A stretch of DNA of 14,573 nucleotides from an uncultured Clostridia bacterium (GTDB lineage Bacteria > Bacillota > Clostridia > Oscillospirales > CAG-272). Positions 6,478 to 13,944 of this stretch are shown here, piece by piece. Numbering within the stretch: the stretch's first letter is position 1; every line of letters begins with the position of its first letter. The notes beneath the pieces were generated by a model. That model ran no database searches, was not told where the DNA came from, and worked only from the letters and a program-made list of their open reading frames with translations. The stretch lies in assembly GCA_904501865.1 (NCBI GenBank), contig CAJGCF010000040.1, forward strand, positions 1 to 14,573. Reading direction: 5' to 3'. A program made the position numbers and the translations under genes.

Positions 6478-6503
6478 ATTATTACCTCTCATATATTACC
6501 TTG

Positions 6504-6538
6504 AAAATCAGCCTCACGGGGAAACCCTTGAGGCTGAT
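6504..6538 (-). terminator. Intrinsic terminator after mreB
   Basis: On the minus strand a 10-bp perfect stem ATCAGCCTCA / TGAGGCTGAT (6538-6529 with 6516-6507) has an inner GGG/CCC and runs into a short TTTT. It starts 13 nt after the mreB stop. The U tract is short, so termination may be incomplete, allowing read-through into pepD. Confidence 0.75.
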
Positions 6539-6550
6539 CTATTCAAATTA

Positions 6551-7555
6551 TCAATCAAATGAATATCTGCCCATAGTTTTGAGCTTTTCTCCCGTTCCCA
6601 CGGCAACGCAGGTCTCGGGATTCTTGGCGCGGAAGGTCTTTATTCCCGTTACGCGCTCTATAAGCTTATCAAGTCCGCCAAGAAGGCTCCCGCTGCCTAC
6701 GAGCATAATTCCGTTATGTAAGATATCTCCTACAAGCTCAGGCGGGGTGTGCTCTATAACGTCACAAATGCCGTCTATCAGCTCTGTCATAGGCTCATAC
6801 GTAGCGCCTATCATTTCCTTGGAGCTCAGAGTTATGACCTTGGGCATACCCGTCGTAAGATCTCTACCCTTGACCTCCACGCATTTTGCCTGCGCGTGCT
6901 CATAGACCTCGCCTATCTTTATCTTGATGCCCTCGGCAGTCCTCTCGCCTATAAGTATATTGTAATTATCTCTGACGTATTTGACTATTGCCTCGTCAAA
7001 GCTGTCTCCACCCACCTTAACTGTCTTGGATATAACTATTCCGCCAAGAGAGAGCACGGCTACCTCTGTAACGCCTCCACCAATATCAACGGTCATATTA
7101 CCGATAGCGGTGTTTATGTTAAGACCTGCTCCGAGAGCCGCGGCGATAGGGGATTCTATCAAAAAGGTCTTTCTCGCTCCCGCTTCCCTTGCGGCCTCAA
7201 GAATAGCTCTCTGCTCTACCTCTGATATGCCGGACGGAACGGCGATCATTATTCTTGGAGGCATAAGAGACTTTCCGCAAGCTCTGCGAATGAAGTATTG
7301 GAGCATTTTTTCAGTAACCTCGTACTGATTTATGATTCCGTCCTTCAAGGGACGCATTGCCACAATGTTGTCGGGAGTTCGACCCATCATATCCTGAGCC
7401 TCACGGCCGACCTTGATGACGCGGTCGGTAGTCTTGTCTATTGCAACGACAGAGGGCTCTCGCATGACTATACCCTTGCCCTCTACGTTCACGAGCACGG
7501 TCGCCGTTCCGAGATCTATTCCTATGTCTCTGCTCAAGATAAGGTCCTTAAACAC
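6551..7555 (-). CDS. mreB: Rod shape-determining protein MreB (actin homologue)
   Basis: A 334-residue bacterial actin. Phosphate-1 motif IGIDLGTATV (11-20), phosphate-2 motif MTVDIGGGVTEVAV (154-167), and adenosine motif LVGSGSLLGGLD near 285-300 are all present. It polymerises under the membrane and directs lateral wall synthesis. The frame is open to an ATG at 7570, but GGAGG inside those first codons sits 8 nt before a GTG at 7553-7555, and family proteins begin at this point (FKDLILSRDIGIDLGT), so GTG is preferred. mreC and mreD are not adjacent, as is common for the second MreB paralogue (Mbl) in Firmicutes; I cannot tell MreB from Mbl. It has its own promoter and terminator, so it is mainly monocistronic. 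Confidence 0.95.
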   Translation of the reverse strand: MFKDLILSRDIGIDLGTATVLVNVEGKGIVMREPSVVAIDKTTDRVIKVGREAQDMMGRTPDNIVAMRPLKDGIINQYEVTEKMLQYFIRRACGKSLMPPRIMIAVPSGISEVEQRAILEAAREAGARKTFLIESPIAAALGAGLNINTAIGNMTVDIGGGVTEVAVLSLGGIVISKTVKVGGDSFDEAIVKYVRDNYNILIGERTAEGIKIKIGEVYEHAQAKCVEVKGRDLTTGMPKVITLSSKEMIGATYEPMTELIDGICDVIEHTPPELVGDILHNGIMLVGSGSLLGGLDKLIERVTGIKTFRAKNPETCVAVGTGEKLKTMGRYSFD

Positions 7556-7603
7556 TTGACCGCCCTCCATTCACAATATTTTGCGACTCCCGTCTATATA
7601 ATA

Positions 7604-7633
7604 ATTATACAACAACCGACCACCAAAAGTCAA
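7604..7633 (-). promoter_or_regulatory. mreB: SigA-type promoter for mreB
   Basis: On the minus strand TTGACT (7633-7628), an 18-nt spacer and TATAAT (7609-7604) lie about 50-80 nt upstream of the GTG start. Confidence 0.8.
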
Positions 7634-7680
7634 TTGTTTTTTACAAATATATTATTAACTTTACAAAAACAAAACGGCGT

Positions 7681-7708
7681 AAAAGACGGCTTTTTGTCAT
7701 CAGAAGCC
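7681..7708 (-). terminator. Weak terminator candidate after comF
   Basis: A minus-strand hairpin GGCTT / AAGCC (5 bp, 11-nt loop) is followed by GTCTTTT, about 25 nt past the comF stop. The stem is short, so this is tentative. Confidence 0.25.
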
Positions 7709-7731
7709 ATATTTTTGCGATATCTGTTGTA

Positions 7732-8559
7732 TTATAAGTCTTTTTGCTTGCGGTTTTTCTTGGTCGTCGCCTCGTACCTCGCGGCACAACAGACAAATAC
7801 TCGTGAGGCTCCCGATGACATAAGCTCGGATATTCCTCGGCTCAAGGTCGCGCCTGTAGTTATGATATCGTCTATTATTACAACGGTCTTGCCGCGGAAT
7901 ATTTCATCAATACGCTCAATTTCGTCTGTCGCGCGCACTCCGCGCATACAGTAGTTGAGAAAAACGGAGCTTTCAGCGTTTGCGGTTCGTTCCTGTTTTT
8001 CAAGCCTTTTCTGTTCTTTGCCTCCGACACGGACAAACAACGGATAGCTCTTGCCTCCGAGCTCCGCCGCGAGAGCCGCGCAAAGCCGCTCTCCTTGATC
8101 AAAGCCATCCTTTATCAAAGATGCCCGTTTGCGCGGGATCCACGTAAATATACACGCTTGGGCCGACACGCCGTTCTCGGAAAGCATTCTTTCAAGACGA
8201 ACAGATAGCTCCTTTGCAAGAAATCCGACCAACTCGGAGTTGTCCTTGTGCTTGAGTGAATAGATGACCTTGTTTTGTGGTTTGCTCTTGTCGGGATGAT
8301 AGAAAAATAGCGAAGGAATATACGGCTGGGAAAATCCTTTGCCCCTGGGCAAGCAGGTACACTTGTCTGCCGTAAGATAGCAGGTGTGGCACATTTCGGA
8401 CTTTGCCATCTGCCAAGCCTCTCGGCATTTGTCGCACAAGCAAGCATATCCGTGCGTTAATTTATGATGCTCCGCGAATGGAGACAATCTCTCGTCACAG
8501 GATGCGCACTTTGGAACAAGCAAGAGGCGGCTTAATAAAGAAAAACGTTTTGATTTCAT
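7732..8559 (-). CDS. comF: ComF family protein (zinc-ribbon plus phosphoribosyltransferase domain)
   Basis: A 275-residue ComF/GntX-type protein. The N-terminal zinc-binding region carries CASC (18-21), CLCDKC (40-45), CHTC (57-60) and CTC (67-69). The C-terminal type I phosphoribosyltransferase domain ends in the PRPP loop VVIIDDIITTGATLS (226-240), preceded by the PRKRASLIKDGFDQGERL segment typical of the family. In naturally competent bacteria ComFC works in DNA uptake with the ComFA helicase; the enzymatic substrate is not established. It starts 18 nt after the recD2 stop and has only a weak purine-rich upstream sequence, so translational coupling to recD2 is likely. Pairing with a DNA helicase fits a DNA-processing role, but no other competence gene is in the window. 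Confidence 0.9.
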   Translation of the reverse strand: MKSKRFSLLSRLLLVPKCASCDERLSPFAEHHKLTHGYACLCDKCREAWQMAKSEMCHTCYLTADKCTCLPRGKGFSQPYIPSLFFYHPDKSKPQNKVIYSLKHKDNSELVGFLAKELSVRLERMLSENGVSAQACIFTWIPRKRASLIKDGFDQGERLCAALAAELGGKSYPLFVRVGGKEQKRLEKQERTANAESSVFLNYCMRGVRATDEIERIDEIFRGKTVVIIDDIITTGATLSRGISELMSSGASRVFVCCAARYEATTKKNRKQKDL

Positions 8560-8577
8560 AGTCTTTGTAAGATTTAG

Positions 8578-10830
8578 TTACTGAGGTAGCAATCTCTGCT
8601 TTAGACACGTGTATCGCTCGCTCGTGTGAGTGCTTGACACCATGGTCCGTACGACTTCCGCGCGCCCCACGAGGATGACCATTTTTTTGGCTCTGGTAAC
8701 AGCGGTATAAAAAAGATTTCTTGTTAACAGAATATGGGGGGCGTTATACAGAGGGATTATTACGAACGGATACTCACAGCCCTGACTTTTGTGTACCGTG
8801 ATAGCATACGCATGCTCAAGCTCGTCAAGCGAGGCAAAGTCGTAGTTTACAAATTTGTCGTCAAAGCAGATTCGCATTGTCTGATTAAGTGGATCTATCT
8901 TTATGACTGTTCCTATATCGCCGTTAAATATGCCCGTCCCCTCGCTGTCGTCCTCGCGGAACCATTCAAGCTCGTAGTTGTTCTTGATCTGCATGACCTT
9001 ATCCCCTTCTCTGAAGACGCGGTCCTTATGCTTGTGCTCTTTCTTTGAGGCGTCCACGGGATTGAGGGCACTTTGCAGGAGAATGTTAAGGCTTTCAGTT
9101 CCCGCGCCACCCTTTCGAGAGGGAGATATGACCTGAATGTTGTTGGTGGTCTCTGCTCCGTACGTTCTTGGTAGTCTGTTTTTGCAAAGGTCGGTGACGG
9201 TAAAGGTTATTTCCTCGTCGGTATTTCTCGGCAGGAAGAAAAAATCGTTGTCCTTTACGTTGAGAACGGGAAGCTCTCCGTGGTTGATCTTGTGCGCGTT
9301 GGTAACGATAAGAGACTCTTGCGCCTGCCTGAATATTTCAGTGAGTCTCACAGTGGCAAATCTTCCGCACTCCAGAAGATCGTGCAGAATGTTGCCCGCT
9401 CCAATGCTGGGCAACTGATCCGCGTCGCCTATGAGAATTATTCTCGCCCCGGGCTTTACCGCCTTTAAAAGACAGCACATAAGGGTGTTATCTATCATAG
9501 AGGATTCATCAATGATTATTACGTTTTCATCAAGCAGATCGTTTTCATTTCTGCGGAATCCCGGCCTGTCGCCGTTCTCTGTAGAATACTCAAATTCAAG
9601 CAGACGGTGAATAGTCTTTGCCTCGTATGACGTTGCCTCTGAAAGTCGTTTTGCGGCACGTCCCGTGGGCGCCGAGAGCGCCACCTGCATATCCATGCTT
9701 CTGAAAATATCAAGCAAAGCCTTGACCACTGTGGTCTTACCCGTTCCGGGACCACCCGTAAGTAGCATTACGCCGCTTTCAAGCGCGTTTATTATTGCCT
9801 GCTTTTGCAAAAGCGCGTAAGAAAATCCGTTCTTTCTCTCCTCGTTTTCAATAAAAAGGTTTGCGTCCGCAGCGCTGACTGCGGGACACACTTTATCAAG
9901 AAGATCCAGCTTCTGCGCGATATAGCTTTCGCAGTCGTACGAATATGCGTCGTAAAGATATGAGACACCGCCGAAAAGCGAATATTTAAGACGTCGCTCC
10001 GCTATCATTTCGTCGATAGCCGCGTTCACGTCCTCTACGCTCGCCTCAAGCAAGGCGGCGCTCGCGTGAGTTAGCTTTTCTCTGGGCAGACAAACGTGAC
10101 CGTTTTGTGCCGCGTTGTAGCGCAGAACGTGCGCAATACCGCTCATAAGCCTTGAGCGAGAGCTGCGGTCTATGCCAAGCTTCATAGCCATACTGTCGGC
10201 ACGCTCAAATCCGATGCCGTCTATCTCGTCACACAAACGGTAAGGGTCTGCTTTTGCGATATCTATACAGGCAGAGCCCCAACGCTTATATATTCTCACT
10301 GTGGTAGCCGCGCCAAAGAATTCTCTGAAGAACATCATAGCCGAGCGGATTCCTGCCTTTGCCTTAAAATCCTCGGTTATCTGTTTTGCTTTTTTCAGAC
10401 TTATTCCGGGTATGTCGGACAGCCAGTCGGGGTGATCCTCGAGCACTTCGAGAGTATTATCACCAAACTCCTCAACTATTTTAAGGGCGGTCTTTTTACC
10501 TATTCCCTTTATAGCTCCCGACGAAAGATATCTCAGTATTGCCGACGCGTTGGCAGGCATATATCTCTCGTATTCCGACACGGAAAACTGTCGTCCGTAG
10601 CGAGGATTGTGCTTCCACTCGCCGTATATTATAAGGGAATCTCCCTCAGCAATGTAAGGCATTATACCCGTTATAGTTATGAGGTCATCGTCATCTGTTC
10701 CGAAGTCGCAGACCATATATCCGTTCTCCTCGTTTGAGTATATGACGTGCTCAACGCTTCCCGAAAGCTTTATAAGCTTTCCGTTCTCCTCCACGATCTC
10801 GTCGCCGAACATATTTCTGTTTTCAATCAA
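8578..10830 (-). CDS. recD2: RecD2-type ATP-dependent DNA helicase (SF1B)
   Basis: A 750-residue RecD-like helicase, the long form found without RecBC. An N-terminal OB-like region (about 20-90) precedes helix-hairpin-helix motifs near 103-123 (GAIKGIGKKTALKIV), 137-151 and 203-215 (IDGIGFERAD). The motor has Walker A GGPGTGKT (359-366), motif Ia SAPTGRAAKRLSE (386-398), Walker B DESSM (441-445) and motif III GDADQLPSIG (468-477). Motifs V (AITVHKSQG) and VI (FYTAVTRAKK) lie near the C-terminus. It unwinds DNA 5' to 3' and acts in repair and replication restart. The start is a TTG at 10828-10830, 8 nt after GGAGGT; the next ATG (10812) is too far from that site. The 128 nt between metK and this gene holds no convincing promoter, only weak hexamers. 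comF follows 18 nt later. Confidence 0.95.
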   Translation of the reverse strand: MIENRNMFGDEIVEENGKLIKLSGSVEHVIYSNEENGYMVCDFGTDDDDLITITGIMPYIAEGDSLIIYGEWKHNPRYGRQFSVSEYERYMPANASAILRYLSSGAIKGIGKKTALKIVEEFGDNTLEVLEDHPDWLSDIPGISLKKAKQITEDFKAKAGIRSAMMFFREFFGAATTVRIYKRWGSACIDIAKADPYRLCDEIDGIGFERADSMAMKLGIDRSSRSRLMSGIAHVLRYNAAQNGHVCLPREKLTHASAALLEASVEDVNAAIDEMIAERRLKYSLFGGVSYLYDAYSYDCESYIAQKLDLLDKVCPAVSAADANLFIENEERKNGFSYALLQKQAIINALESGVMLLTGGPGTGKTTVVKALLDIFRSMDMQVALSAPTGRAAKRLSEATSYEAKTIHRLLEFEYSTENGDRPGFRRNENDLLDENVIIIDESSMIDNTLMCCLLKAVKPGARIILIGDADQLPSIGAGNILHDLLECGRFATVRLTEIFRQAQESLIVTNAHKINHGELPVLNVKDNDFFFLPRNTDEEITFTVTDLCKNRLPRTYGAETTNNIQVISPSRKGGAGTESLNILLQSALNPVDASKKEHKHKDRVFREGDKVMQIKNNYELEWFREDDSEGTGIFNGDIGTVIKIDPLNQTMRICFDDKFVNYDFASLDELEHAYAITVHKSQGCEYPFVIIPLYNAPHILLTRNLFYTAVTRAKKMVILVGRAEVVRTMVSSTHTSERYTCLKQRLLPQ

Positions 10831-10958
10831 AGATAACGACCTCCTCTCTCTTTAATATCTAAATATCGCCAAAGCCAAAACAAGATCAAAGAAACAAGCA
10901 AGCCTTGTGAGCTTAGTTGGCAGATCCTGTAATAGCCTCGGCGATTCCATTTTCAAAA

Positions 10959-12140
10959 TTAACGAACGGCGCTCTTAAGCTTTTCTGCCAGATCGCATCT
11001 TTCCCAAGGTGCGTCGACGTCCTCTCTGCCCATATGTCCGTATGCCGCCAGATCGCAATAAATGGGACGACGAAGGTCAAAGTCGCGTATTATAGCCGCG
11101 GGACGAAGGTCAACGAGAGAAAGAACTGCCTCGCTTATCTTAGCCTCATCTGCGGTTGCCGTACCAAACGTATCTATCATTACAGATACGGGACGAGCCA
11201 CACCTATGGCGTAAGCCAGCTGCACCTCGCACTTTTTAGCAAGTCCTGCCGCTACTACGTTCTTTGCAATATATCTTGCCGCATAGCAAGCAGAGCGGTC
11301 TACCTTTGTGGGATCCTTTCCCGAAAAAGCACCGCCACCGTGACGCGCATAGCCGCCGTAGGTATCAACTATTATTTTTCTACCCGTAAGGCCTGTATCT
11401 CCCGCAGGGCCGCCGATAACGAATCTGCCCGTGGGATTTACGTATATCTTTGTCTCCGCATCCATAAGACTTGCGGGAACAATAGGCTTTATGACGTTTT
11501 CTATTACGTCAGCTCTTATCTGCTCAAGAGTTACCGCCTCGCTATGCTGCGAGGATACAACGACAGTATCGACTCTTACGGGCTGGTCGTCGTGATATTC
11601 GACTGTTACCTGAGTCTTGCCGTCGGGACGGAGATAGTCGAGCGTGCCGTTCTTTCTCACGGCAGTGAGCTGTCTTGCAAGCTTGTGCGCCAAAGATATT
11701 GGCAGGGGCATAAGCTCGGGAGTTTCGTCACAGGCGTAGCCGAACATGAGACCCTGGTCGCCCGCGCCCGTATCAAGACCGTCGGTATCTGTTCCCTCTT
11801 TTGCCTCGAATGATCTGTCAACGCCCATAGCAATGTCGGGAGACTGTTCGTGTATAGAGCTGATGACCGCGCAAGAATCACAGTCAAAGCCGAATTTTGC
11901 TCTTGTGTAGCCTATCTCGCGCACGGTCTCTCTTACTATAGATTGAATATCGACGTATGCGCTCGTTGTGATCTCTCCCATAACGGACACCAGTCCAGTT
12001 GTGCAGAAGGTCTCGCAAGCTACGCGCGCAGTAGGATCTTGCGCTATGATAGCGTCAAGAATGGCGTCGGATATTTTATCGGATATTTTATCGGGATGTC
12101 CCTCTGTCACTGATTCTGATGTAAATAACACTTTTTTCAT
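10959..12140 (-). CDS. metK: S-adenosylmethionine synthetase MetK
   Basis: A 393-residue methionine adenosyltransferase making SAM from methionine and ATP. Signature motifs: ESVTEGHPDKISD near the N-terminus, GAGDQG (125-130), and the P-loop-like GGGAFSGKDPTKVDRS (268-283). The preferred ATG at 12140 lies 6 nt after GAGGT. The frame stays open to 12176, but that extension overlaps the terminator arm of the riboswitch. Expression is controlled by the SAM-I riboswitch just upstream, so the product represses its own synthesis. No strong terminator is visible downstream; a 5-bp ACAAG/CTTGT hairpin with a T-rich tail near 10885-10900 is a weak candidate. Confidence 0.97.
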   Translation of the reverse strand: MKKVLFTSESVTEGHPDKISDKISDAILDAIIAQDPTARVACETFCTTGLVSVMGEITTSAYVDIQSIVRETVREIGYTRAKFGFDCDSCAVISSIHEQSPDIAMGVDRSFEAKEGTDTDGLDTGAGDQGLMFGYACDETPELMPLPISLAHKLARQLTAVRKNGTLDYLRPDGKTQVTVEYHDDQPVRVDTVVVSSQHSEAVTLEQIRADVIENVIKPIVPASLMDAETKIYVNPTGRFVIGGPAGDTGLTGRKIIVDTYGGYARHGGGAFSGKDPTKVDRSACYAARYIAKNVVAAGLAKKCEVQLAYAIGVARPVSVMIDTFGTATADEAKISEAVLSLVDLRPAAIIRDFDLRRPIYCDLAAYGHMGREDVDAPWERCDLAEKLKSAVR

Positions 12141-12174
12141 TCTTTTACCTCTATATAATTCTTTATTTTTAAAC

Positions 12175-12208
12175 AAAAACTCTGCTCAGACTTAGCCCAA
12201 GCAGAGTT
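12175..12208 (-). terminator. metK: Regulated terminator of the metK SAM riboswitch
   Basis: The minus-strand stem AACTCTGCT (12208-12200) pairs with AGCAGAGTT (12186-12178), 9 bp, and is followed by a T-rich TTTTTGTTT. The 5' side of this hairpin (12205-12197, TCTGCTTGG) is also exactly complementary to the 3' end of the aptamer (12238-12230, CCAAGCAGA). That gives a 9-bp antiterminator when SAM is absent. Confidence 0.9.
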
Positions 12209-12224
12209 ATACACCCGTTTTTCT

Positions 12225-12311
12225 TCTCATCTGCTTGGAATTGGCACCTTTTCCCGAGGGATAGGTTGCCGTGGTTTCATAGAGCCTGTCTCTCCACCAC
12301 TCTTGATAAGA
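12225..12311 (-). promoter_or_regulatory. metK: SAM-I (S-box) riboswitch aptamer controlling metK
   Basis: The minus strand carries the S-box core in order: CTTATCAAGAGTGGTGGAGA, the CCACGGCAACC segment, then AAGGTGCCAATTCC and CAGATGAGA. P1 forms between TCTTATC and GATGAGA (one G.U pair). SAM binding stabilises P1 and frees the terminator arm, shutting off metK; without SAM the 3' P1 strand joins the antiterminator. Confidence 0.95.
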
Positions 12312-12328
12312 CCTATATTAATAAATTT

Positions 12329-12357
12329 ATTCTATCACACTATTGTAAAAAAGTCAA
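12329..12357 (-). promoter_or_regulatory. metK: SigA-type promoter for the metK leader
   Basis: On the minus strand TTGACT (12357-12352), a 17-nt spacer and TAGAAT (12334-12329). Initiation near 12322 starts the transcript about 10 nt before P1 of the SAM riboswitch, as expected. Confidence 0.85.
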
Positions 12358-12401
12358 TAGCAATTATTCCTCATTGACAAATTTATTGTGTTTTTGTTAA
12401 A

Positions 12402-12896
12402 TCAGGTCACTATTGCGACAACACCGTAGGATATCAGCGTGAGGACTACCCCCGCGATCATAATTCCGATAAGGGCCGAGAGCATCGACTTCCAAAATTT
12501 CATATTGAACACGGCGGCGACGAGAGAGCCCGTCCATGCGCCTGTCGCGGGCAAAGGAATAGCCACGAAGAGCGCCACGCCCCAAAACGCGTATTTTTCT
12601 ATTTTTTCACGGTTTTTTTCTGCTTTTGCAAATAGCCAATTAGCCACTTTGTTGAAAAATTTGACCTTGGAATTTGCCATCCAACGCAATATCGCATTGA
12701 TAAAAAGTAGAATAAACGGCACGGGAAGAAAATTTCCTATTACACTTATAATATAGTTGAGCCACCAAGGGAGACCGAGTGCCGCTCCGAGCGGAATCGC
12801 TCCTCTGAGCTCTATTATCGGTATCATGGAGCAAAAAAACACGCACCATTCTCTGCCGACGGTTTCAAGAAAAAACTGCTGTATTGCTTCTGTCAT
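12402..12896 (-). CDS. Small multidrug export family membrane protein (COG2426 / Sm_multidrug_ex type)
   Basis: A 164-residue integral membrane protein with about four to five hydrophobic segments (roughly 15-35, 45-72, 103-130, 135-163). The first conserved motif, PIIELRGAIPLGAALG (26-41), lies in a re-entrant or helical segment. The second, AIPLPATGAWTGSLVA (112-127), is the mirror-like half, giving the two-fold motif pattern of this family. A basic cytoplasmic stretch (about 77-102) separates the halves. Despite the family name, the transported substrate is not well established; I would not claim drug efflux. A TTG at 12902 is in frame, but GAGG lies 6 nt before the ATG at 12896, so that start is used. 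It has its own perfect-consensus promoter. Confidence 0.85.
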   Translation of the reverse strand: MTEAIQQFFLETVGREWCVFFCSMIPIIELRGAIPLGAALGLPWWLNYIISVIGNFLPVPFILLFINAILRWMANSKVKFFNKVANWLFAKAEKNREKIEKYAFWGVALFVAIPLPATGAWTGSLVAAVFNMKFWKSMLSALIGIMIAGVVLTLISYGVVAIVT

Positions 12897-12926
12897 TTTC
12901 AACCTCTTTTTTGTTTATGTAACTTA

Positions 12927-12955
12927 ATTATACACCCAAGGAGAGCAATTGTCAA
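12927..12955 (-). promoter_or_regulatory. Perfect-consensus promoter for the small export-family gene
   Basis: On the minus strand TTGACA (12955-12950), a 17-nt spacer and TATAAT (12932-12927) begin 4 nt after the ribU stop. Initiation near 12920 gives a short leader of about 24 nt. Confidence 0.88.
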
Positions 12956-12959
12956 GAAA

Positions 12960-13685
12960 TTATGCCATAAAGGAAAATTTGCCACCCAAAACAACTATGA
13001 AAACAACCGTCGAAAGAGCCACAAAGAAAACACCTATGCCGATTATCAAAAGATTTGTGAGCAAAGAGCTTTTTTGATTGCTTTCCATCTCCTTTTTTGC
13101 GGTTTCTCTCATTCCGTCGGATACGTCTGTGATCTTTGCCGCCTTGAGTACGCGGGAGACGGGCTTATAGATCATAAGCACAAGCGCGGCGTTCATAGTC
13201 GCTTTTGTGAGATTGAACGGTAAAAAGAGAGTGGGTATCATTGTGGCGATATCCGCGGCGGGCATTCCCGTATATATTGGAGTGATGAGCAGATTTAAGA
13301 GCACCATCATTGCGGTCATTGAAACGACGGAAACGACAAGACCGACAATGGCGCCCTTTATGTTCTTTTTATATTTATAAATCAATGCGCAGGTCGACGA
13401 AAACGCCGCGCTCGACAGAAAATTCATAAGGAAGCCCCAGAATCCCGTGTCACCTACGGTTATAAACTCAATAAGCGAGACAACAAGGGAGATTAAGAGG
13501 GAGTACACGGGACCGAACAAAAGTCCCGCGATGGTTATTACGGTATCCTTGGCGTCAAAGGTCAGAAAAGCGACCTTGATCCAGGACGTGACGAACATCG
13601 CAGCATACGCGAGCGCGCAGAAAAGACCGGCTATTACAAGTCTCTTAATACTCTGCGTTGTATGGAGTGATCTGTTTTTTTGCAT
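12960..13685 (-). CDS. ribU: Riboflavin ECF transporter substrate-binding component, RibU type
   Basis: A 241-residue membrane protein. About six hydrophobic segments cover residues 14-180, with the family-like segments FDAKDTVITIAGLLFGPVYSLLISLVVSLIEF (43-74) and GFWGFLMNFLSSAAFSSTCALIYKYKK (81-107). The S component binds riboflavin and docks with the shared EcfA/A'/T energising module encoded elsewhere. The FMN riboswitch upstream is the strongest evidence that the vitamin is riboflavin. The ATG at 13683-13685 follows GGGG at 8 nt; the frame is open to 13799, but that part is riboswitch. A basic linker (about 175-206) leads to an extra C-terminal hydrophobic helix (207-235) beyond the usual 190-205-residue length. 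Confidence 0.9.
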   Translation of the reverse strand: MQKNRSLHTTQSIKRLVIAGLFCALAYAAMFVTSWIKVAFLTFDAKDTVITIAGLLFGPVYSLLISLVVSLIEFITVGDTGFWGFLMNFLSSAAFSSTCALIYKYKKNIKGAIVGLVVSVVSMTAMMVLLNLLITPIYTGMPAADIATMIPTLFLPFNLTKATMNAALVLMIYKPVSRVLKAAKITDVSDGMRETAKKEMESNQKSSLLTNLLIIGIGVFFVALSTVVFIVVLGGKFSFMA

Positions 13686-13713
13686 AAAAAAATCCCCTTT
13701 CTTGTGGGGGGGA
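13686..13713 (-). promoter_or_regulatory. ribU: Expression-platform hairpin overlapping the ribU ribosome binding site
   Basis: On the minus strand TCCCC (13713-13709) can pair with GGGGA (13697-13693), followed by seven T and then directly the ATG. It looks like an intrinsic terminator, and the GGGG it hides is also the Shine-Dalgarno. With seven C available, several registers are possible. FMN could thus stop transcription, block ribosomes, or both. Confidence 0.6.
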
Positions 13714-13750
13714 GCACGAGAGCGGGCGGATATTCCACCTCTCAAAATTC

Positions 13751-13890
13751 TATCTTCTCTCATCCAGACTTTACCGATATTATCGGAACTGTCGGTCAAG
13801 GAATCTCACCTTGTCAACCTCAATCTGAGGCTCGCGGACTTGCGATATAGCTCACCGCCGGTACGGAATTTCACCGATCCCACAAAGATA
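13751..13890 (-). promoter_or_regulatory. ribU: FMN riboswitch (RFN element) controlling ribU
   Basis: The minus strand shows the RFN core in order: GGATCGGTGAAATTCCGTAC, ACCGGCGGTGAG, AGTCCGCGAGC, GGTGAGATTCCTTGACCGAC and AAAGTCTGGATGAGAGAAG. P1 pairs TATCTT (13890-13885) with AAGATA (13756-13751). FMN binding is expected to turn down ribU. Between the aptamer and the platform hairpin, a second helix GAGAGGTGG / CCGC-CCG-CTCTC (about 13743-13718) may take part in the switch. Confidence 0.95.
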
Positions 13891-13918
13891 TTGTATGACG
13901 TATTAATTTTTTTGTCCA
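13890..13918 (-). promoter_or_regulatory. ribU: Candidate promoter for the ribU leader
   Basis: On the minus strand TGGACA (13918-13913), a 17-nt spacer and TACAAT (13895-13890), each five of six to consensus. The -35 lies inside the right arm of the 14-bp inverted repeat. Initiation about 7 nt downstream (near 13883) would omit the 5' strand of P1, so either P1 is dispensable or another promoter is used; TTATCG-17-TATAAA around 13950-13980 is a weaker upstream alternative. Confidence 0.5.
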
Positions 13919-13944
13919 TCGGCGGACTTGCCGCCGATGGACAA
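13912..13944. repeat. Perfect 14-bp inverted repeat between tuf and ribU
   Basis: TTGTCCATCGGCGG (13912-13925) and CCGCCGATGGACAA (13931-13944) flank a five-base loop. On the minus strand the stem is followed by seven A, not T, and on the plus strand by ATTTGC, so it is not a standard terminator in either direction. It could still fold in the tuf 3' end. A smaller repeat ATCGGT/ACCGAT (13961-13975) lies between it and the tuf stop. Confidence 0.85.

Noticed and set aside
10863..10952. A 30-odd codon minus-strand ORF between metK and recD2 starting MESPRLLQDL
   Set aside because: No Shine-Dalgarno, no supporting codon pattern and very short; most likely chance.
10917..11813. A 298-codon plus-strand open frame opposite metK
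   Set aside because: It lies entirely antisense to the well-supported metK gene, has a composition unlike any family I know, and has no ribosome binding site; it is a shadow frame.
13686..13799. An N-terminal extension of RibU of 38 residues
   Set aside because: It overlaps the FMN riboswitch and expression platform, and the ATG at 13685 has the GGGG ribosome binding site.
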